A stretch of 64,000 nucleotides of DNA from Parafrankia discariae (lineage in GTDB: Bacteria > Actinomycetota > Actinomycetes > Frankiales > Frankiaceae). Below, in pieces: positions 34,603 to 42,997 of the stretch (within the stretch, counting starts at the first letter, position 1; the number at the start of each line of letters is the position of its first letter). The notes under the pieces were generated by a model. It was not told the origin of the DNA and did no database searches. It was given only the letters and a program-made list of their open reading frames with translations. The stretch covers positions 21,675 through 85,674 of the forward strand of contig NZ_KB891230.1 of assembly GCF_000373365.1 (NCBI RefSeq), written 5' to 3'. Both the position numbers and the translations under genes were made by a program.

Positions 34603-35814
34603 TCACCGAGAGTCAACTAGGTCGCGGACGGAATCCAGGACATCCCGCACCGTGATACCAGCCAGGCAGGCTGGCTCGCTGGTGTCCAGCGGGCAACGCC
34701 CGGACCACCAGCATTCCTGGTCGGTGATCGCGGTCGGTCGGCGCACGGAGCAGCCCGGCAGGCCCTGCAGATCGACCGTCCAGCCGCGGTGAAGTCCGTA
34801 CCTGGTCGCCAGCGTCGGTCCATACAGAGCCACGGTTCTCGCGCCCATCACGGCGGCGAGACGGCACGGCCCGGTGTCGCCGCCCACCACGAGGCCGCCG
34901 CGTTCCGCGAGCGCCGCGAACATCCCGGCCGCCTCCCGCAGGCCCATGGCCGGCAGCACCGCCACCGGAGGCCAGGGCTCGGCCTGCGGCTCCCCCCGCT
35001 GCACCGTGGGCTCCGCCGACGGAGGCTCCGGCGACGGCAGCCGTGCCACCGGCCAGCCAGCGGTGAGCAGCCGGTCGGCCAGCTGCCGCCAGCGGTGGAC
35101 GGGCCACCGCTTGATCGCCATGCCTGCCCCTGGAACCAGGACAACCGGTGGGTGCCCGCCGGGTGGACAGTCCTGCGTGGCCAGGCCGGCTGACCGTCTC
35201 GCCGCGTCCAGGCCGCGAGGGCCGGTGCCGCGGAGCGTCCCGCGCCGGGTGAGCGCCTGGGCGAGTGTTTCCCTGCCCCGCGCCCGTTCGGCGGCGGTGA
35301 GCCAAAGAGGCCCTGACCGCGCACGGTCGAGTTCGGCGGAGGCCGCGTCGATCACACCGTCGACGGCGAGCAGCCGGACGAAGCGGGCGTCGACCGCCTC
35401 GTCCGGCGGCGGCACGCGCCACAGATCGTCGACGGCGGCCACCCCGAGATCGGACAGCAGGCGCGGGATGCCACTGTGCCGGGTGGTCGTGACGGCGAGA
35501 TCGGGGCGGCGCCGGGTGATCTCGGCGCGCACGGCGGCCCGGACGCCGCCACCGCTGTGGTCGGTCACTCCGACCACGCGGTCCAGCCGATCATCGGCTG
35601 CCAGCAGGTCGGCTCCGGGCAGGAAGGTCACGACCCGCGTCCGGGCCCGCGGATGCGCCGCCAGGAGGGCTTCCAGGGCCGGTAGCGCCAGCAGCAGGTC
35701 GCCGAAGCCACCGAGCAGCTCGATGACCAGGATGTCGCGGGCGGCGCCAGGCGCGGGAAGCGCGGCCCGCGACCCGCGGGCCGGCCGCTCAGTCACCGTG
35801 ACCAGGACTGTCAT
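34603..35814 (-). CDS. GT9 glycosyltransferase (heptosyltransferase type)
   Basis: 403 residues. Core: ILVIELLGGFGDLLLALPAL (GD motif), VVTFLPGADLLAADDRLDRV, VVLVPGAGMAIKRWPVHRWR, VVGGDTGPCRLAAVMGARTV. Between about 250 and 275 an insert (PSPEPPSAEPTVQRGEPQAE) widens the C-lobe. The tail is Cys-bearing (CWWSGRCPLDTSEPACLAGI), as in heptosyltransferases. It overlaps the upstream GT4 by 26 nt and is separated from GmhB by about 60 nt. Donor is presumed to be ADP-heptose because of the cluster. Confidence 0.85.
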   Translation of the reverse strand: MTVLVTVTERPARGSRAALPAPGAARDILVIELLGGFGDLLLALPALEALLAAHPRARTRVVTFLPGADLLAADDRLDRVVGVTDHSGGGVRAAVRAEITRRRPDLAVTTTRHSGIPRLLSDLGVAAVDDLWRVPPPDEAVDARFVRLLAVDGVIDAASAELDRARSGPLWLTAAERARGRETLAQALTRRGTLRGTGPRGLDAARRSAGLATQDCPPGGHPPVVLVPGAGMAIKRWPVHRWRQLADRLLTAGWPVARLPSPEPPSAEPTVQRGEPQAEPWPPVAVLPAMGLREAAGMFAALAERGGLVVGGDTGPCRLAAVMGARTVALYGPTLATRYGLHRGWTVDLQGLPGCSVRRPTAITDQECWWSGRCPLDTSEPACLAGITVRDVLDSVRDLVDSR

Positions 35815-37123
35815 GGCCGCCCGGAGGCGCCGCGCCGGCAGGAGACCGGGCGTGGAACCGCGCTGGCCGCCCCCGGCCCGTGCCTCCGTCCCGGCATTCC
35901 CGGTAGAGCTCCAGATGAGCGTCGGCTATCCGCGGCCAGCCGCGGTCGGCCAGCAGTGTCGCCAGACCGGCCCGGACCCGGGCGCCGAGGTCCGCGTCGA
36001 CCAGCAGTCGTCGGATGCCCACGGCCAGCGCCCCGGCATCGCGGACCCGGGGCACGACGACCGCGGTCCGGGCGTCGACCAACGCCGGATCGGGGGGATC
36101 CGCCGCGGTCACCACGACCGGCAGGCCGTGCGCCGCGACCGCGGCCAGCGCGCCGCTTTTCGCCGTCACGCCGGCGGTGAAGGGCAGCACGGCGATGTCC
36201 GCCGCGGTCAGCACCTCGGAGGCTTCCGCGGCCGGCAGGTGACCGGTCATCAGCACCCGGCCGGCCACACCCGCCTCGCGGGCTCCGTCCTCGAGCTCGC
36301 GTCGGAAGGCGTTGGCCTCGGGCTCACGCAGCGCCAGGGAGACGAATCCGCCCGCGATCACAAGGCGGACGCCGGGGTGCTCGGGAGCCAGCATCGCGAG
36401 CGCCTCGATGAGATATCGCAGGCCCTTCGCTGGATGGGCGAAGCCGAAGAACGCCAACACGGGCGCCTCCGGTGGCAGCCCGAGCCGCGACCGCGCCACC
36501 CGCCGCACCGCGGGGCGGTCCGCGTGCGAATCCGGAATGACATTCGCGCCCACCGGAACGGATCGCGGGCTGATTCCCAGCCTGCCTCGGACCGCCCTCG
36601 CATGCGCGCCGTTCGTGACGATGACGCGGCTGCTTCGCGGCGCCAGGGCGAGGGTCTCGCGGTCCCACCAGCGACGCCGCTCGACCAGCCGCCACAGCCG
36701 GTCCGGTACGTGCGCCGGCCAGCTCCACCAGTCGTATTCGTGCAGGGTCGTGACGAGTCGCGTGCTCGCGGGGAGCAGGAGGGGAAGCAGGCCGACGGCC
36801 GGTGAGTAGCCGAACGCGGACGGCGCGAACTGGACGTGGACGACATCCGGCGCAAGCCGGCGCAGCGCGCCCGCCAGTGCCGCGACGCCACGTGCGTTCC
36901 ATCCGTCCGCCACCTTTATCAGCCGTGGGCCGGCGGCCGGTTCGGCGGCACCGGCCGGGCCGGCCGTGGCCAGCCAGACGTCCGCCCGGTGCCCGAGAGC
37001 CTCGCGCAGGTGCAGCGTGTAGTCGGCCACTCCGTCCCGCGCCGGCTCCAGGTTGCCGCAGATGAGCGCGATCCTCGGCCGGTCCGTCCGCTGCGACGTG
37101 GGCGCGGCTCGGGTCACGGGCAC
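35789..37123 (-). CDS. Family 4 glycosyltransferase, first gene of the minus heptose operon
   Basis: 444 residues from GTG 37123, which has GAGGG six bases upstream; TTG 37153 is an alternative. N-lobe: RIALICGNLEPARDGVADYT, DVVHVQFAPSAFGYSPAVGL, VTTLHEYDWWSWPAHVPDRL. C-lobe: VLAFFGFAHPAKGLRYLIEA, VLPFTAGVTAKSGALAAVAA (donor-site E-x7-E replaced by a G-rich variant) and a late PDPALVDARTAVVVP. GT-B fold, retaining GT4 type. It heads the operon, opposite the GT9 at 37259, with the dyad at 37194-37220 in between. Confidence 0.87.
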   Translation of the reverse strand: MPVTRAAPTSQRTDRPRIALICGNLEPARDGVADYTLHLREALGHRADVWLATAGPAGAAEPAAGPRLIKVADGWNARGVAALAGALRRLAPDVVHVQFAPSAFGYSPAVGLLPLLLPASTRLVTTLHEYDWWSWPAHVPDRLWRLVERRRWWDRETLALAPRSSRVIVTNGAHARAVRGRLGISPRSVPVGANVIPDSHADRPAVRRVARSRLGLPPEAPVLAFFGFAHPAKGLRYLIEALAMLAPEHPGVRLVIAGGFVSLALREPEANAFRRELEDGAREAGVAGRVLMTGHLPAAEASEVLTAADIAVLPFTAGVTAKSGALAAVAAHGLPVVVTAADPPDPALVDARTAVVVPRVRDAGALAVGIRRLLVDADLGARVRAGLATLLADRGWPRIADAHLELYRECRDGGTGRGRPARFHARSPAGAAPPGGHDSPGHGD

Positions 37124-37193
37124 CGTGTGCCCTCGTCCGAGCCGTTCAAGCAACCCGCCGGGAGCGGCCTGGGCGCGCTGACCGAGCTGGCGA

Positions 37194-37220
37194 CGTGCCG
37201 ATTACCGAGGTATCGGCACG
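37194..37220. promoter_or_regulatory. Dyad between the two divergent heptose operons
   Basis: Arms CGTGCCGAT and ATCGGCACG are a perfect 9-bp inverted repeat around TACCGAGGT, whose ACC-GA-GGT can pair further. It sits between the GT4 start at 37123 and the GT9 start at 37259, so it could be an operator for both operons, or an RNA hairpin in the plus leader. Confidence 0.55.
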
Positions 37221-37258
37221 CCGGTTTGGCTCGCGACCACCCGGGCAGCCCGCTCACG

Positions 37259-38350
37259 ATGCGTCCTCACCCGCCTACCCACCCGGCCGCCCTGCGGGGC
37301 GCGCCGATTCAGTGGGCCGGGCTGGAGCGAATTTTGCTTGTCCGGCCTGACAATCTCGGCGACGTCCTGATGATGGGGCCCGCGTTGCGTGCGCTGAGGG
37401 CGGCGGCACCCCGCGCGCGGCTGGAGCTGCTCGCGTCCCCTTCGGGGGCGGCCGCCGCACCGCTGCTGGACGGGCTCGACGCCTGCCTCGCCGAATCGGT
37501 GCCGTGGCAGGACGCGTCCGGGGGCTCGGCGACGCCCGAATCCCTGCACCGCCTCGTCGCCCGGCTCACTGCGAGGTCCTACCAGGCCGCGGTGGTGTTC
37601 ACCTCGTTCTCGCAGTCACCGTGGCCGGCCGCGTACGCTTGTGCGCTGGCGGAGATCCCGGTCCGGGCGGGGGCGTCCCGCGAGTTCGGTGGAGCGCTGC
37701 TCACGCACTGGATCGACGACCTTCCCGACGAGGCGCACCAGGTCGACCGGGCCGCGGAGCTGCTGACCCGGCTCGGCGTGCCAGTGCCCGAACGCGCACT
37801 GCGAGTGAAGATCCCCCGGCAGGCCGAGCAGGACGCCCAGGCCATCGCCGGGCCGCGCCCCTATGCCGTGCTGCTGCCCGGCGCGTCCTGCGCGTCTCGG
37901 CGCTGGCCGCCGCGCCGGTTCGCGGAGCTGGCCGGCCGCCTCGGATCCGCCGGCCTTCGCGTCCTCGTCGCCGGCACCAGCCGGGAGCGCGACCTGGTGC
38001 GACAGGTCTGTGCCGGCGCCGGCCCAGCCGGTGTCGATCTTGCCGGGGCGCTGGACCTGGGGACCCTCGCCGCGCTCCTGCGCCGCGCCGAGATCGCGGT
38101 GACCAACAACTCCGGCGGCATGCATCTCGCCGACGCGGTCGACGCGCCCCTGCTCGCACTGTTCGCCGGGACGGAGCGGGAGTCCGAGTACCGCCCGCGG
38201 TCCACGCGCTCCCGCGTGCTGCACCGCCCCACCCCCTGCGCGCCCTGCCGGGCGTTCGACTGCCCGCTGGGCCACCACGAGTGCCTCGACATCACAGCGG
38301 CGCGGGTCGCGGACGCGGCGCTGGCACTGCGCGCCCGGAGCGCCACGTGA
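37259..38350 (+). CDS. GT9 heptosyltransferase (WaaF-like)
   Basis: 363 residues from ATG 37259; the frame is open upstream, but this start restores the family N-terminus. LVRPDNLGDVLMMGPALRAL is the acceptor-side GD motif, FTSFSQSPWPAAYACALAEI follows, then VLLPGASCASRRWPPRRFAE and VTNNSGGMHLADAVDAPLLA. The C-terminal PCAPCRAFDCPLGHHECLDI is almost the textbook heptosyltransferase II tail (CxxCxxxxCPLGHHxC). This is the strongest single pointer that the cluster transfers heptose. It is the first gene of the plus operon; its stop overlaps the next GTG by 4 nt. Confidence 0.9.
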   Translation: MRPHPPTHPAALRGAPIQWAGLERILLVRPDNLGDVLMMGPALRALRAAAPRARLELLASPSGAAAAPLLDGLDACLAESVPWQDASGGSATPESLHRLVARLTARSYQAAVVFTSFSQSPWPAAYACALAEIPVRAGASREFGGALLTHWIDDLPDEAHQVDRAAELLTRLGVPVPERALRVKIPRQAEQDAQAIAGPRPYAVLLPGASCASRRWPPRRFAELAGRLGSAGLRVLVAGTSRERDLVRQVCAGAGPAGVDLAGALDLGTLAALLRRAEIAVTNNSGGMHLADAVDAPLLALFAGTERESEYRPRSTRSRVLHRPTPCAPCRAFDCPLGHHECLDITAARVADAALALRARSAT

Positions 38351-39276
38351 ACGCCGCGGGTGAAGGCGGAAGCACCCGGGAGGCGGACGCCGCCCGCGAT
38401 CTCGATGTCCTGGTGCCCACCTGCGGCCGACCGGACGCCCTGGCGGTCACTCTGGGCGGTCTGGCGGCACAGACGGTGCGCGGTTTCCGGGTGGTCGTGT
38501 CCGACCAGACCCCGGCGCCGGACGAGCTGTCCGTGGACCGCCCGGCGTGCCGCGCGGTAACGCGCGTCCTGCGGCTGCGCGGAAGCGAGGTGGAACTGCA
38601 CCGCGGGCGGCCGTGGCGTGGCATGGCCGAGCAGCGGGATTTCCTGCTGTCCCGGGCGCGAGCGACCCGGGTGCTCTTCCTCGATGACGACATTCTGTGC
38701 GAGCCCGGCGCCCTCTCCCGGATGCTGGCGGCTCTCGGCACGCTGCGCTGCGGCTTCGTGGGAGCGGCGCCGCAGGGACTCAGCTTCCTCGACGACGTGC
38801 GGCCCGCCGAGTGGGCCGCGTTCGAGCCGGTCACCGGTCCACCCGGCCCGGAACGGGTACGCAAGGGGATGCCGTCCTGGCAGCGGTGGCGTCTGCACAA
38901 CGCGGCGAACCTCACCCATCTCACCCATCTCGCCCAGATAGCCGGCGCTACCGCCCGGCGGCGGGAGTGGACCGCGTACCGGGTCGCCTGGATCGCCGGA
39001 TGCGTCCTCTACGACCGCGTCAGGCTCCAGGAGGCCGGCGGCTTCGGTTTCTGGACGCGCCTGCCCCCGGGGCACCGTGGTGAGGACGTCGTGGCTCAGC
39101 TCCGCGTTCTCGAACGGTCAGGCGGAGTGGGCATCCTGCCTCCCGGCACCGTCCATCTGGAACTGCCCACCACGCTGACGGATCGCCGGGTGGACGCCTA
39201 CGCGGAGATCATCGAGGCCGACGACGCCGGCCGCAAGGCCCGGCGCGGTCGCCGATCCGGAGGAGAGGGCCCATGA
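38347..39276 (+). CDS. Family 2 glycosyltransferase
   Basis: 309 residues from GTG 38347 (GTGA overlap). GT-A fold: DLDVLVPTCGRPDALAVTLG, GFRVVVSDQTPAPDEL, ATRVLFLDDDILCEPGALSR (metal-binding DDD), then AWIAGCVLYDRVRLQEAGGF and GEDVVAQLRVLERSGG (catalytic-base-like ED). A roughly 60-residue insert between them (GPPGPERVRKGMPSWQRWRL...) is unusual in length. No membrane segment, so it acts on cytosolic donors. Coupled by ATGA to hldE. Confidence 0.87.
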   Translation: MNAAGEGGSTREADAARDLDVLVPTCGRPDALAVTLGGLAAQTVRGFRVVVSDQTPAPDELSVDRPACRAVTRVLRLRGSEVELHRGRPWRGMAEQRDFLLSRARATRVLFLDDDILCEPGALSRMLAALGTLRCGFVGAAPQGLSFLDDVRPAEWAAFEPVTGPPGPERVRKGMPSWQRWRLHNAANLTHLTHLAQIAGATARRREWTAYRVAWIAGCVLYDRVRLQEAGGFGFWTRLPPGHRGEDVVAQLRVLERSGGVGILPPGTVHLELPTTLTDRRVDAYAEIIEADDAGRKARRGRRSGGEGP

Positions 39277-40829
39277 ACGCCGTGTCGGCCTTGCCCGCGA
39301 CGCGGGATCCGTTCGCCAGGCGGGACGCGCTCGACGCGCTCGCTTCCCTCTACGCCCTTGACCTCCTGGTTGTCGGTGACGTCATGCTCGACAGCTGGGT
39401 CTGGGGCCCGTCTCGAGGCCTGTCCCGGGAGGGCCCGGTGCCGGTGGTCGCGGTCGCCGGGAGGTCCGAGGCCCCGGGCGGTGCCGGCAACGCGGCGGCC
39501 GCGGCGGCCGGGCTCGGTGCCCGCGTGCGACTGGTCGCCACCGTGGGCGACGACCAGGACGGCGCCCGGCTGCGGGAGCTGCTGAACGATGCCGGTGTGG
39601 ACACCGCCGCGGTCCTCGATGACCAGGGCCGGCGAACCGTCCACAAACAGCGGATCTGCTCCGGCGAGCATCTTCACCTCCGTGTAGACAGCGGTGACGA
39701 GGCGCCGCCCGGGCCGGCGGCCGGCGCCGGGGTCAGGAGCCGGCTGTTCGACGCCGCGGCGGGAGCCCTTGGCCTCGTCGGCTCCTGCGCCGCCGTGCTC
39801 GCCTGCGACTACGGCACCGGTCTGTTCTCCCCGGAGCTGGTGCGCCGGCTGGGCTCGGCCGCCCGGAGCGCGGGTCGGCCGCTGGTCGTGGACGCCCACG
39901 ACCCCCGCCGCTGGGCCCCCGCGCGGCCGGACATCGTGACACCGAACGCGGCGGAGACGGCCAGCCTGCTGCCCCCCGATGCGGCCGGTCCGTTCCTGGC
40001 TGACCGGCCGCGCACCGTGGCGGCCCACGCGGAGGCGATCCTCGCCGCGGCCGGAGCCCGTGTCGTCGTCGTCACGCTCGACCGCGACGGGCTCGTCGTG
40101 CTCGACGGCGAGCGTCCGCCGCTGCACCTGCCGGCCGAGCCCGCCCCGGACGGCCACACCGCCGGCGCCGGCGACACCCTCGCCGCCACGCTCGCGACCG
40201 CGGTGGGTGGCGGGGCGGCGCTGGAGCCGGCCGTCATCCTCGCCGCCGCCGCCGCGAGCGTCGTCGTCCGCAGGCCCGGTACGAGCGTGTGCACCGCCGC
40301 CGATCTCCGCGCCTGCCTGGCCCCGAAGCCCCCGGGAGCGATCGACCTGCCCGCGCTCGCCGAGCAGGTACACGCCGAACACCGCCGCGGCAGCCGGATC
40401 GTCCTCACCAACGGGTGCTTCGACGTCCTGCACCGCGGCCACATCGCCTACCTCGCCGCCGCCCGGGCGCTCGGGGACGTCCTGATCGTGGGAGTCAACA
40501 GCGACGCCGGCGTGCGGCGACTCAAGGGCCCCGAGCGTCCGGTGAACACCTTGGAGGACCGGCTGGCGGTACTCACCGCCCTCACCGACATCGACCATCT
40601 CGTCGTCTTCGACGAGGACACCGCGACCGATCTGATCACCGCGCTGCGGCCGGACGTGTACGTCAAAGGCGGCGACTACACGGAGTCGATGCTGCCGGAG
40701 GCAGCGCTCGTCCGCGCCCAGGGCGGGCAGGTGCGTTTCGTCGACTACGTACCCGACCACTCCACCAGTGGGCTTCTCGACCGGATCCGCGGCGGTCAGA
40801 CCCCCGCCCTCGTGCGGAGGCGGCCATGA
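39273..40829 (+). CDS. hldE: HldE: heptose-7-P kinase / heptose-1-P adenylyltransferase
   Basis: 518 residues, ATG start, 4-nt overlaps both sides. The PfkB kinase domain (about 25-335) has LLVVGDVMLDSWVWGPSRGL, APGGAGNAAAAAAGLGARVR, ACDYGTGLF and HTAGAGDTLAATLA (catalytic Asp near 297). The nucleotidyltransferase domain (about 370-505) has RIVLTNGCFDVLHRGHIAYL (HxGH), VGVNSDAGVRRLKGPERPVN and VYVKGGDYTESMLPEA. Its length and both domains match bifunctional HldE (RfaE). It duplicates activities in the fusion protein at 29398-31662, so the locus has two HldE modules. It would make ADP-D-glycero-D-manno-heptose together with GmhA and GmhB. Confidence 0.93.
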   Translation: MNAVSALPATRDPFARRDALDALASLYALDLLVVGDVMLDSWVWGPSRGLSREGPVPVVAVAGRSEAPGGAGNAAAAAAGLGARVRLVATVGDDQDGARLRELLNDAGVDTAAVLDDQGRRTVHKQRICSGEHLHLRVDSGDEAPPGPAAGAGVRSRLFDAAAGALGLVGSCAAVLACDYGTGLFSPELVRRLGSAARSAGRPLVVDAHDPRRWAPARPDIVTPNAAETASLLPPDAAGPFLADRPRTVAAHAEAILAAAGARVVVVTLDRDGLVVLDGERPPLHLPAEPAPDGHTAGAGDTLAATLATAVGGGAALEPAVILAAAAASVVVRRPGTSVCTAADLRACLAPKPPGAIDLPALAEQVHAEHRRGSRIVLTNGCFDVLHRGHIAYLAAARALGDVLIVGVNSDAGVRRLKGPERPVNTLEDRLAVLTALTDIDHLVVFDEDTATDLITALRPDVYVKGGDYTESMLPEAALVRAQGGQVRFVDYVPDHSTSGLLDRIRGGQTPALVRRRP

Positions 40830-41794
40830 ACATCCTGCTCTGGCACGTGCACGGCTCCTGGACGACCTCCTTCGTCCAGGGCGGCCACCACTACCTGGTG
40901 CCGGTGACACCGGAACGCGGCCCGGACGGCCTGGGCAGGGCCCGGACATACCCGTGGCCGCCCTCGGTCGAGGAGGTGCCGCCCGCCGAGCTCGCCGACA
41001 GGCCGGTCGACGCCGTGCTCCTGCAACGCCCGCACGAGATCGAACTCGCCTCCCGCTGGCTGCGCCGACGAGTCGGGCGGGACGTGCCCGCCATGTACGT
41101 CGAACACAACACCCCTCGCGGCGACGTTCCGCTGTCCCGACACCCGGTCGCCGACCACGAAGACGTCGTTCTGGTGCACGTGACCCACTTCAACCGCCTG
41201 TTCTGGGACAACGGAACCGCCCGGACCCGCGTCATCGAACATGGGATCGTCGATCCCGGGCCCCGCTACACCGGCGAGCTGCCCCGGATCGCCGTGGCCG
41301 TCAACGAGCCGGTCCGGCGCGGGCGGATCACCGGCACCGACCTGCTCCCAGCTTTCGCCGCCGCCGCGCCCGTCGACGTGTACGGCCTGGGCGTGCGCGG
41401 GCTGCCGGAGGCCACCGGCCTGCCGCCCGATCGGCTCACGGTGCTCGACGACCCCCCGCAGGCCGAGCTGCATGCCCGGATGGCCCGCCGACGGGTGTAC
41501 GCGCACCTGCCCCGCTGGACGTCACTGGGCCTGTCCCTGCTGGAGGCGATGCACCTGGCGATGCCGGTGGTCGCGCTGGCCACCACCGAGGCCATGGCGG
41601 CGGTCCCGCCCGGTGCCGGGGTGCTCTCCACTGACCCGGCGGTACTCGTCGACGCCGTGCACGCGTACGTCGAGGACCCGACGCTCGCTGCCGACCACGG
41701 CCGCCGCGCGCGTGAGGTCGCGCTCGCGCGCTATGGGCTGGAGCGCTTCCTAGGGGACTGGGACGAGCTGTTGAGCGACATCGTGACCAGCTGA
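40826..41794 (+). CDS. GT4-like glycosyltransferase
   Basis: 322 residues from ATG 40826 (ATGA overlap). NILLWHVHGSWTTSFVQGGH opens an atypical GT-B N-lobe, VPAMYVEHNTPRGDVPLSRH is the acceptor-side loop, ARTRVIEHGIVDPGPRYTGE follows, and the C-lobe carries VDVYGLGVRGLPEATG and TSLGLSLLEAMHLAMPVVAL (donor-binding S/T-x-G-x-x-x-x-E-A/M motif). It resembles the short 'glycosyl transferase' family next to RfaE genes in actinobacteria. It is the last gene of the plus operon, followed by a 54-bp gap. Confidence 0.83.
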   Translation: MNILLWHVHGSWTTSFVQGGHHYLVPVTPERGPDGLGRARTYPWPPSVEEVPPAELADRPVDAVLLQRPHEIELASRWLRRRVGRDVPAMYVEHNTPRGDVPLSRHPVADHEDVVLVHVTHFNRLFWDNGTARTRVIEHGIVDPGPRYTGELPRIAVAVNEPVRRGRITGTDLLPAFAAAAPVDVYGLGVRGLPEATGLPPDRLTVLDDPPQAELHARMARRRVYAHLPRWTSLGLSLLEAMHLAMPVVALATTEAMAAVPPGAGVLSTDPAVLVDAVHAYVEDPTLAADHGRRAREVALARYGLERFLGDWDELLSDIVTS

Positions 41795-41848
41795 GCGAGA
41801 AGCGCCAGAGCGATTCGAAGCACGCGCCGAGCCGACGGGAGGCCACTC

Positions 41849-42949
41849 ATGAGCTCATCCACATTCACCTCCACATCCGACGACGCAGCCGTCCCGGCCG
41901 CGCGACGGGTCGTCGTGGTGGGCGCTTCCGGCAACGTCGGCACGAGTGTCGTGGCCGCCCTGACCCGCTCGGCTGGAATCTCCCAGGTCACGTGCGTGGC
42001 CCGCCGGCCACCGGCCGCCGCGGCGGAGAAGACCAGCTGGGTGTCAGCCGATGTGGCCCGGGAGGATCTGGTCCGGGTGTTCGACGGCGCGGACGTGGTC
42101 ATCCACCTCGCGTGGCTGTTCCAGCCCACGCACGACCCGAGGACCACCTGGCGGACCAACGTCCTCGGCGGCATCCGCGTCTTCGACGCCGCCGCCCGAG
42201 CGGGTGTGCCGGCTCTCGTCTGCGCCTCGTCGGTCGGTGCCTACTCCCCCGGCCCGAAGGACCACACCGTGGACGAGAGCTGGCCGACCCACGGCTGGCC
42301 GGGCGCGGCCTACACCCGGGAGAAGGCCTACCTCGAACGCCTTCTCGACACCTTCGAACGCGACCACCCGGACATGCGGGTGGTCCGGCTGCGGCCGGGG
42401 TTCATCTTCCAGCGGATGGCAGCCAGCCAGCAGCGCCGTCTGTTCGCCGGGCCGCTCCTACCCGGCTCCCTGGTCCGGCCGGGCATGGTGCCCGTGGTTC
42501 CCGACCTTCCCGGGCTGAGATTCCAGGTCGTCCACTCCGAGGACGTGGGCGAGGCCTACCGGCTCGCCGCCGAACGGGCCGTGCGCGGCGCCTTCAACAT
42601 CGCGGCCGAGCCCGTGGTCGACAGCCAGCTGCTCGCCGAGGCCCTGAACGCCCGGACCGTGCGGGTACCGGCACGGGCGGCACGGGCCGCCCTCGCCGCG
42701 GCCTGGCACCTGCACCTGGTGCCCACCGCCCCCGGGCTCCTCGACGCGGTACTGCACCTGCCCCTCATGGACACCACCCGCGCCCGCGAGGAGCTCGGCT
42801 GGACCCCCAGGCACGACTCGCGCGCCGCGCTGGGCAGCCTCCTGCGGGGCCTGCGTACGGGCGTCGGCGGGGACACTGCCGCCCTGGCGCCGACCACGCC
42901 CGCCGGCCGGGTGCGCGAGGTCCTCACCGGCGTCGGGCAGCGCTCATGA
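41849..42949 (+). CDS. NAD-dependent epimerase/dehydratase family protein
   Basis: 366 residues, ATG with GGAGG upstream, separate from the heptose operon. Rossmann motif VVVVGASGNVGTSVVAALTR (GASGNVG), DVVIHLAWLFQPTHDPRTTW, SSVGAYSPGPKD (catalytic Ser) and AAYTREKAYLERLLDTFERD (Y-x-x-x-K). The variant GASGNVG loop and lack of the hexose-epimerase signature make it an atypical SDR of unknown substrate. It is not convincing as HldD. It lies in the redox/stress block and runs toward the zinc dehydrogenase. Confidence 0.82.
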   Translation: MSSSTFTSTSDDAAVPAARRVVVVGASGNVGTSVVAALTRSAGISQVTCVARRPPAAAAEKTSWVSADVAREDLVRVFDGADVVIHLAWLFQPTHDPRTTWRTNVLGGIRVFDAAARAGVPALVCASSVGAYSPGPKDHTVDESWPTHGWPGAAYTREKAYLERLLDTFERDHPDMRVVRLRPGFIFQRMAASQQRRLFAGPLLPGSLVRPGMVPVVPDLPGLRFQVVHSEDVGEAYRLAAERAVRGAFNIAAEPVVDSQLLAEALNARTVRVPARAARAALAAAWHLHLVPTAPGLLDAVLHLPLMDTTRAREELGWTPRHDSRAALGSLLRGLRTGVGGDTAALAPTTPAGRVREVLTGVGQRS

Positions 42950-42997
42950 GCCTGGCCGACACGGCTGGCTGACACTGTCGCTGGGCCGCGCCGTCGG

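Noticed and set aside
41849..42949. Epimerase gene as the missing HldD
   Set aside because: It lies outside the operon after its own ribosome site, has a GASGNVG loop and lacks ADP-heptose epimerase signatures.
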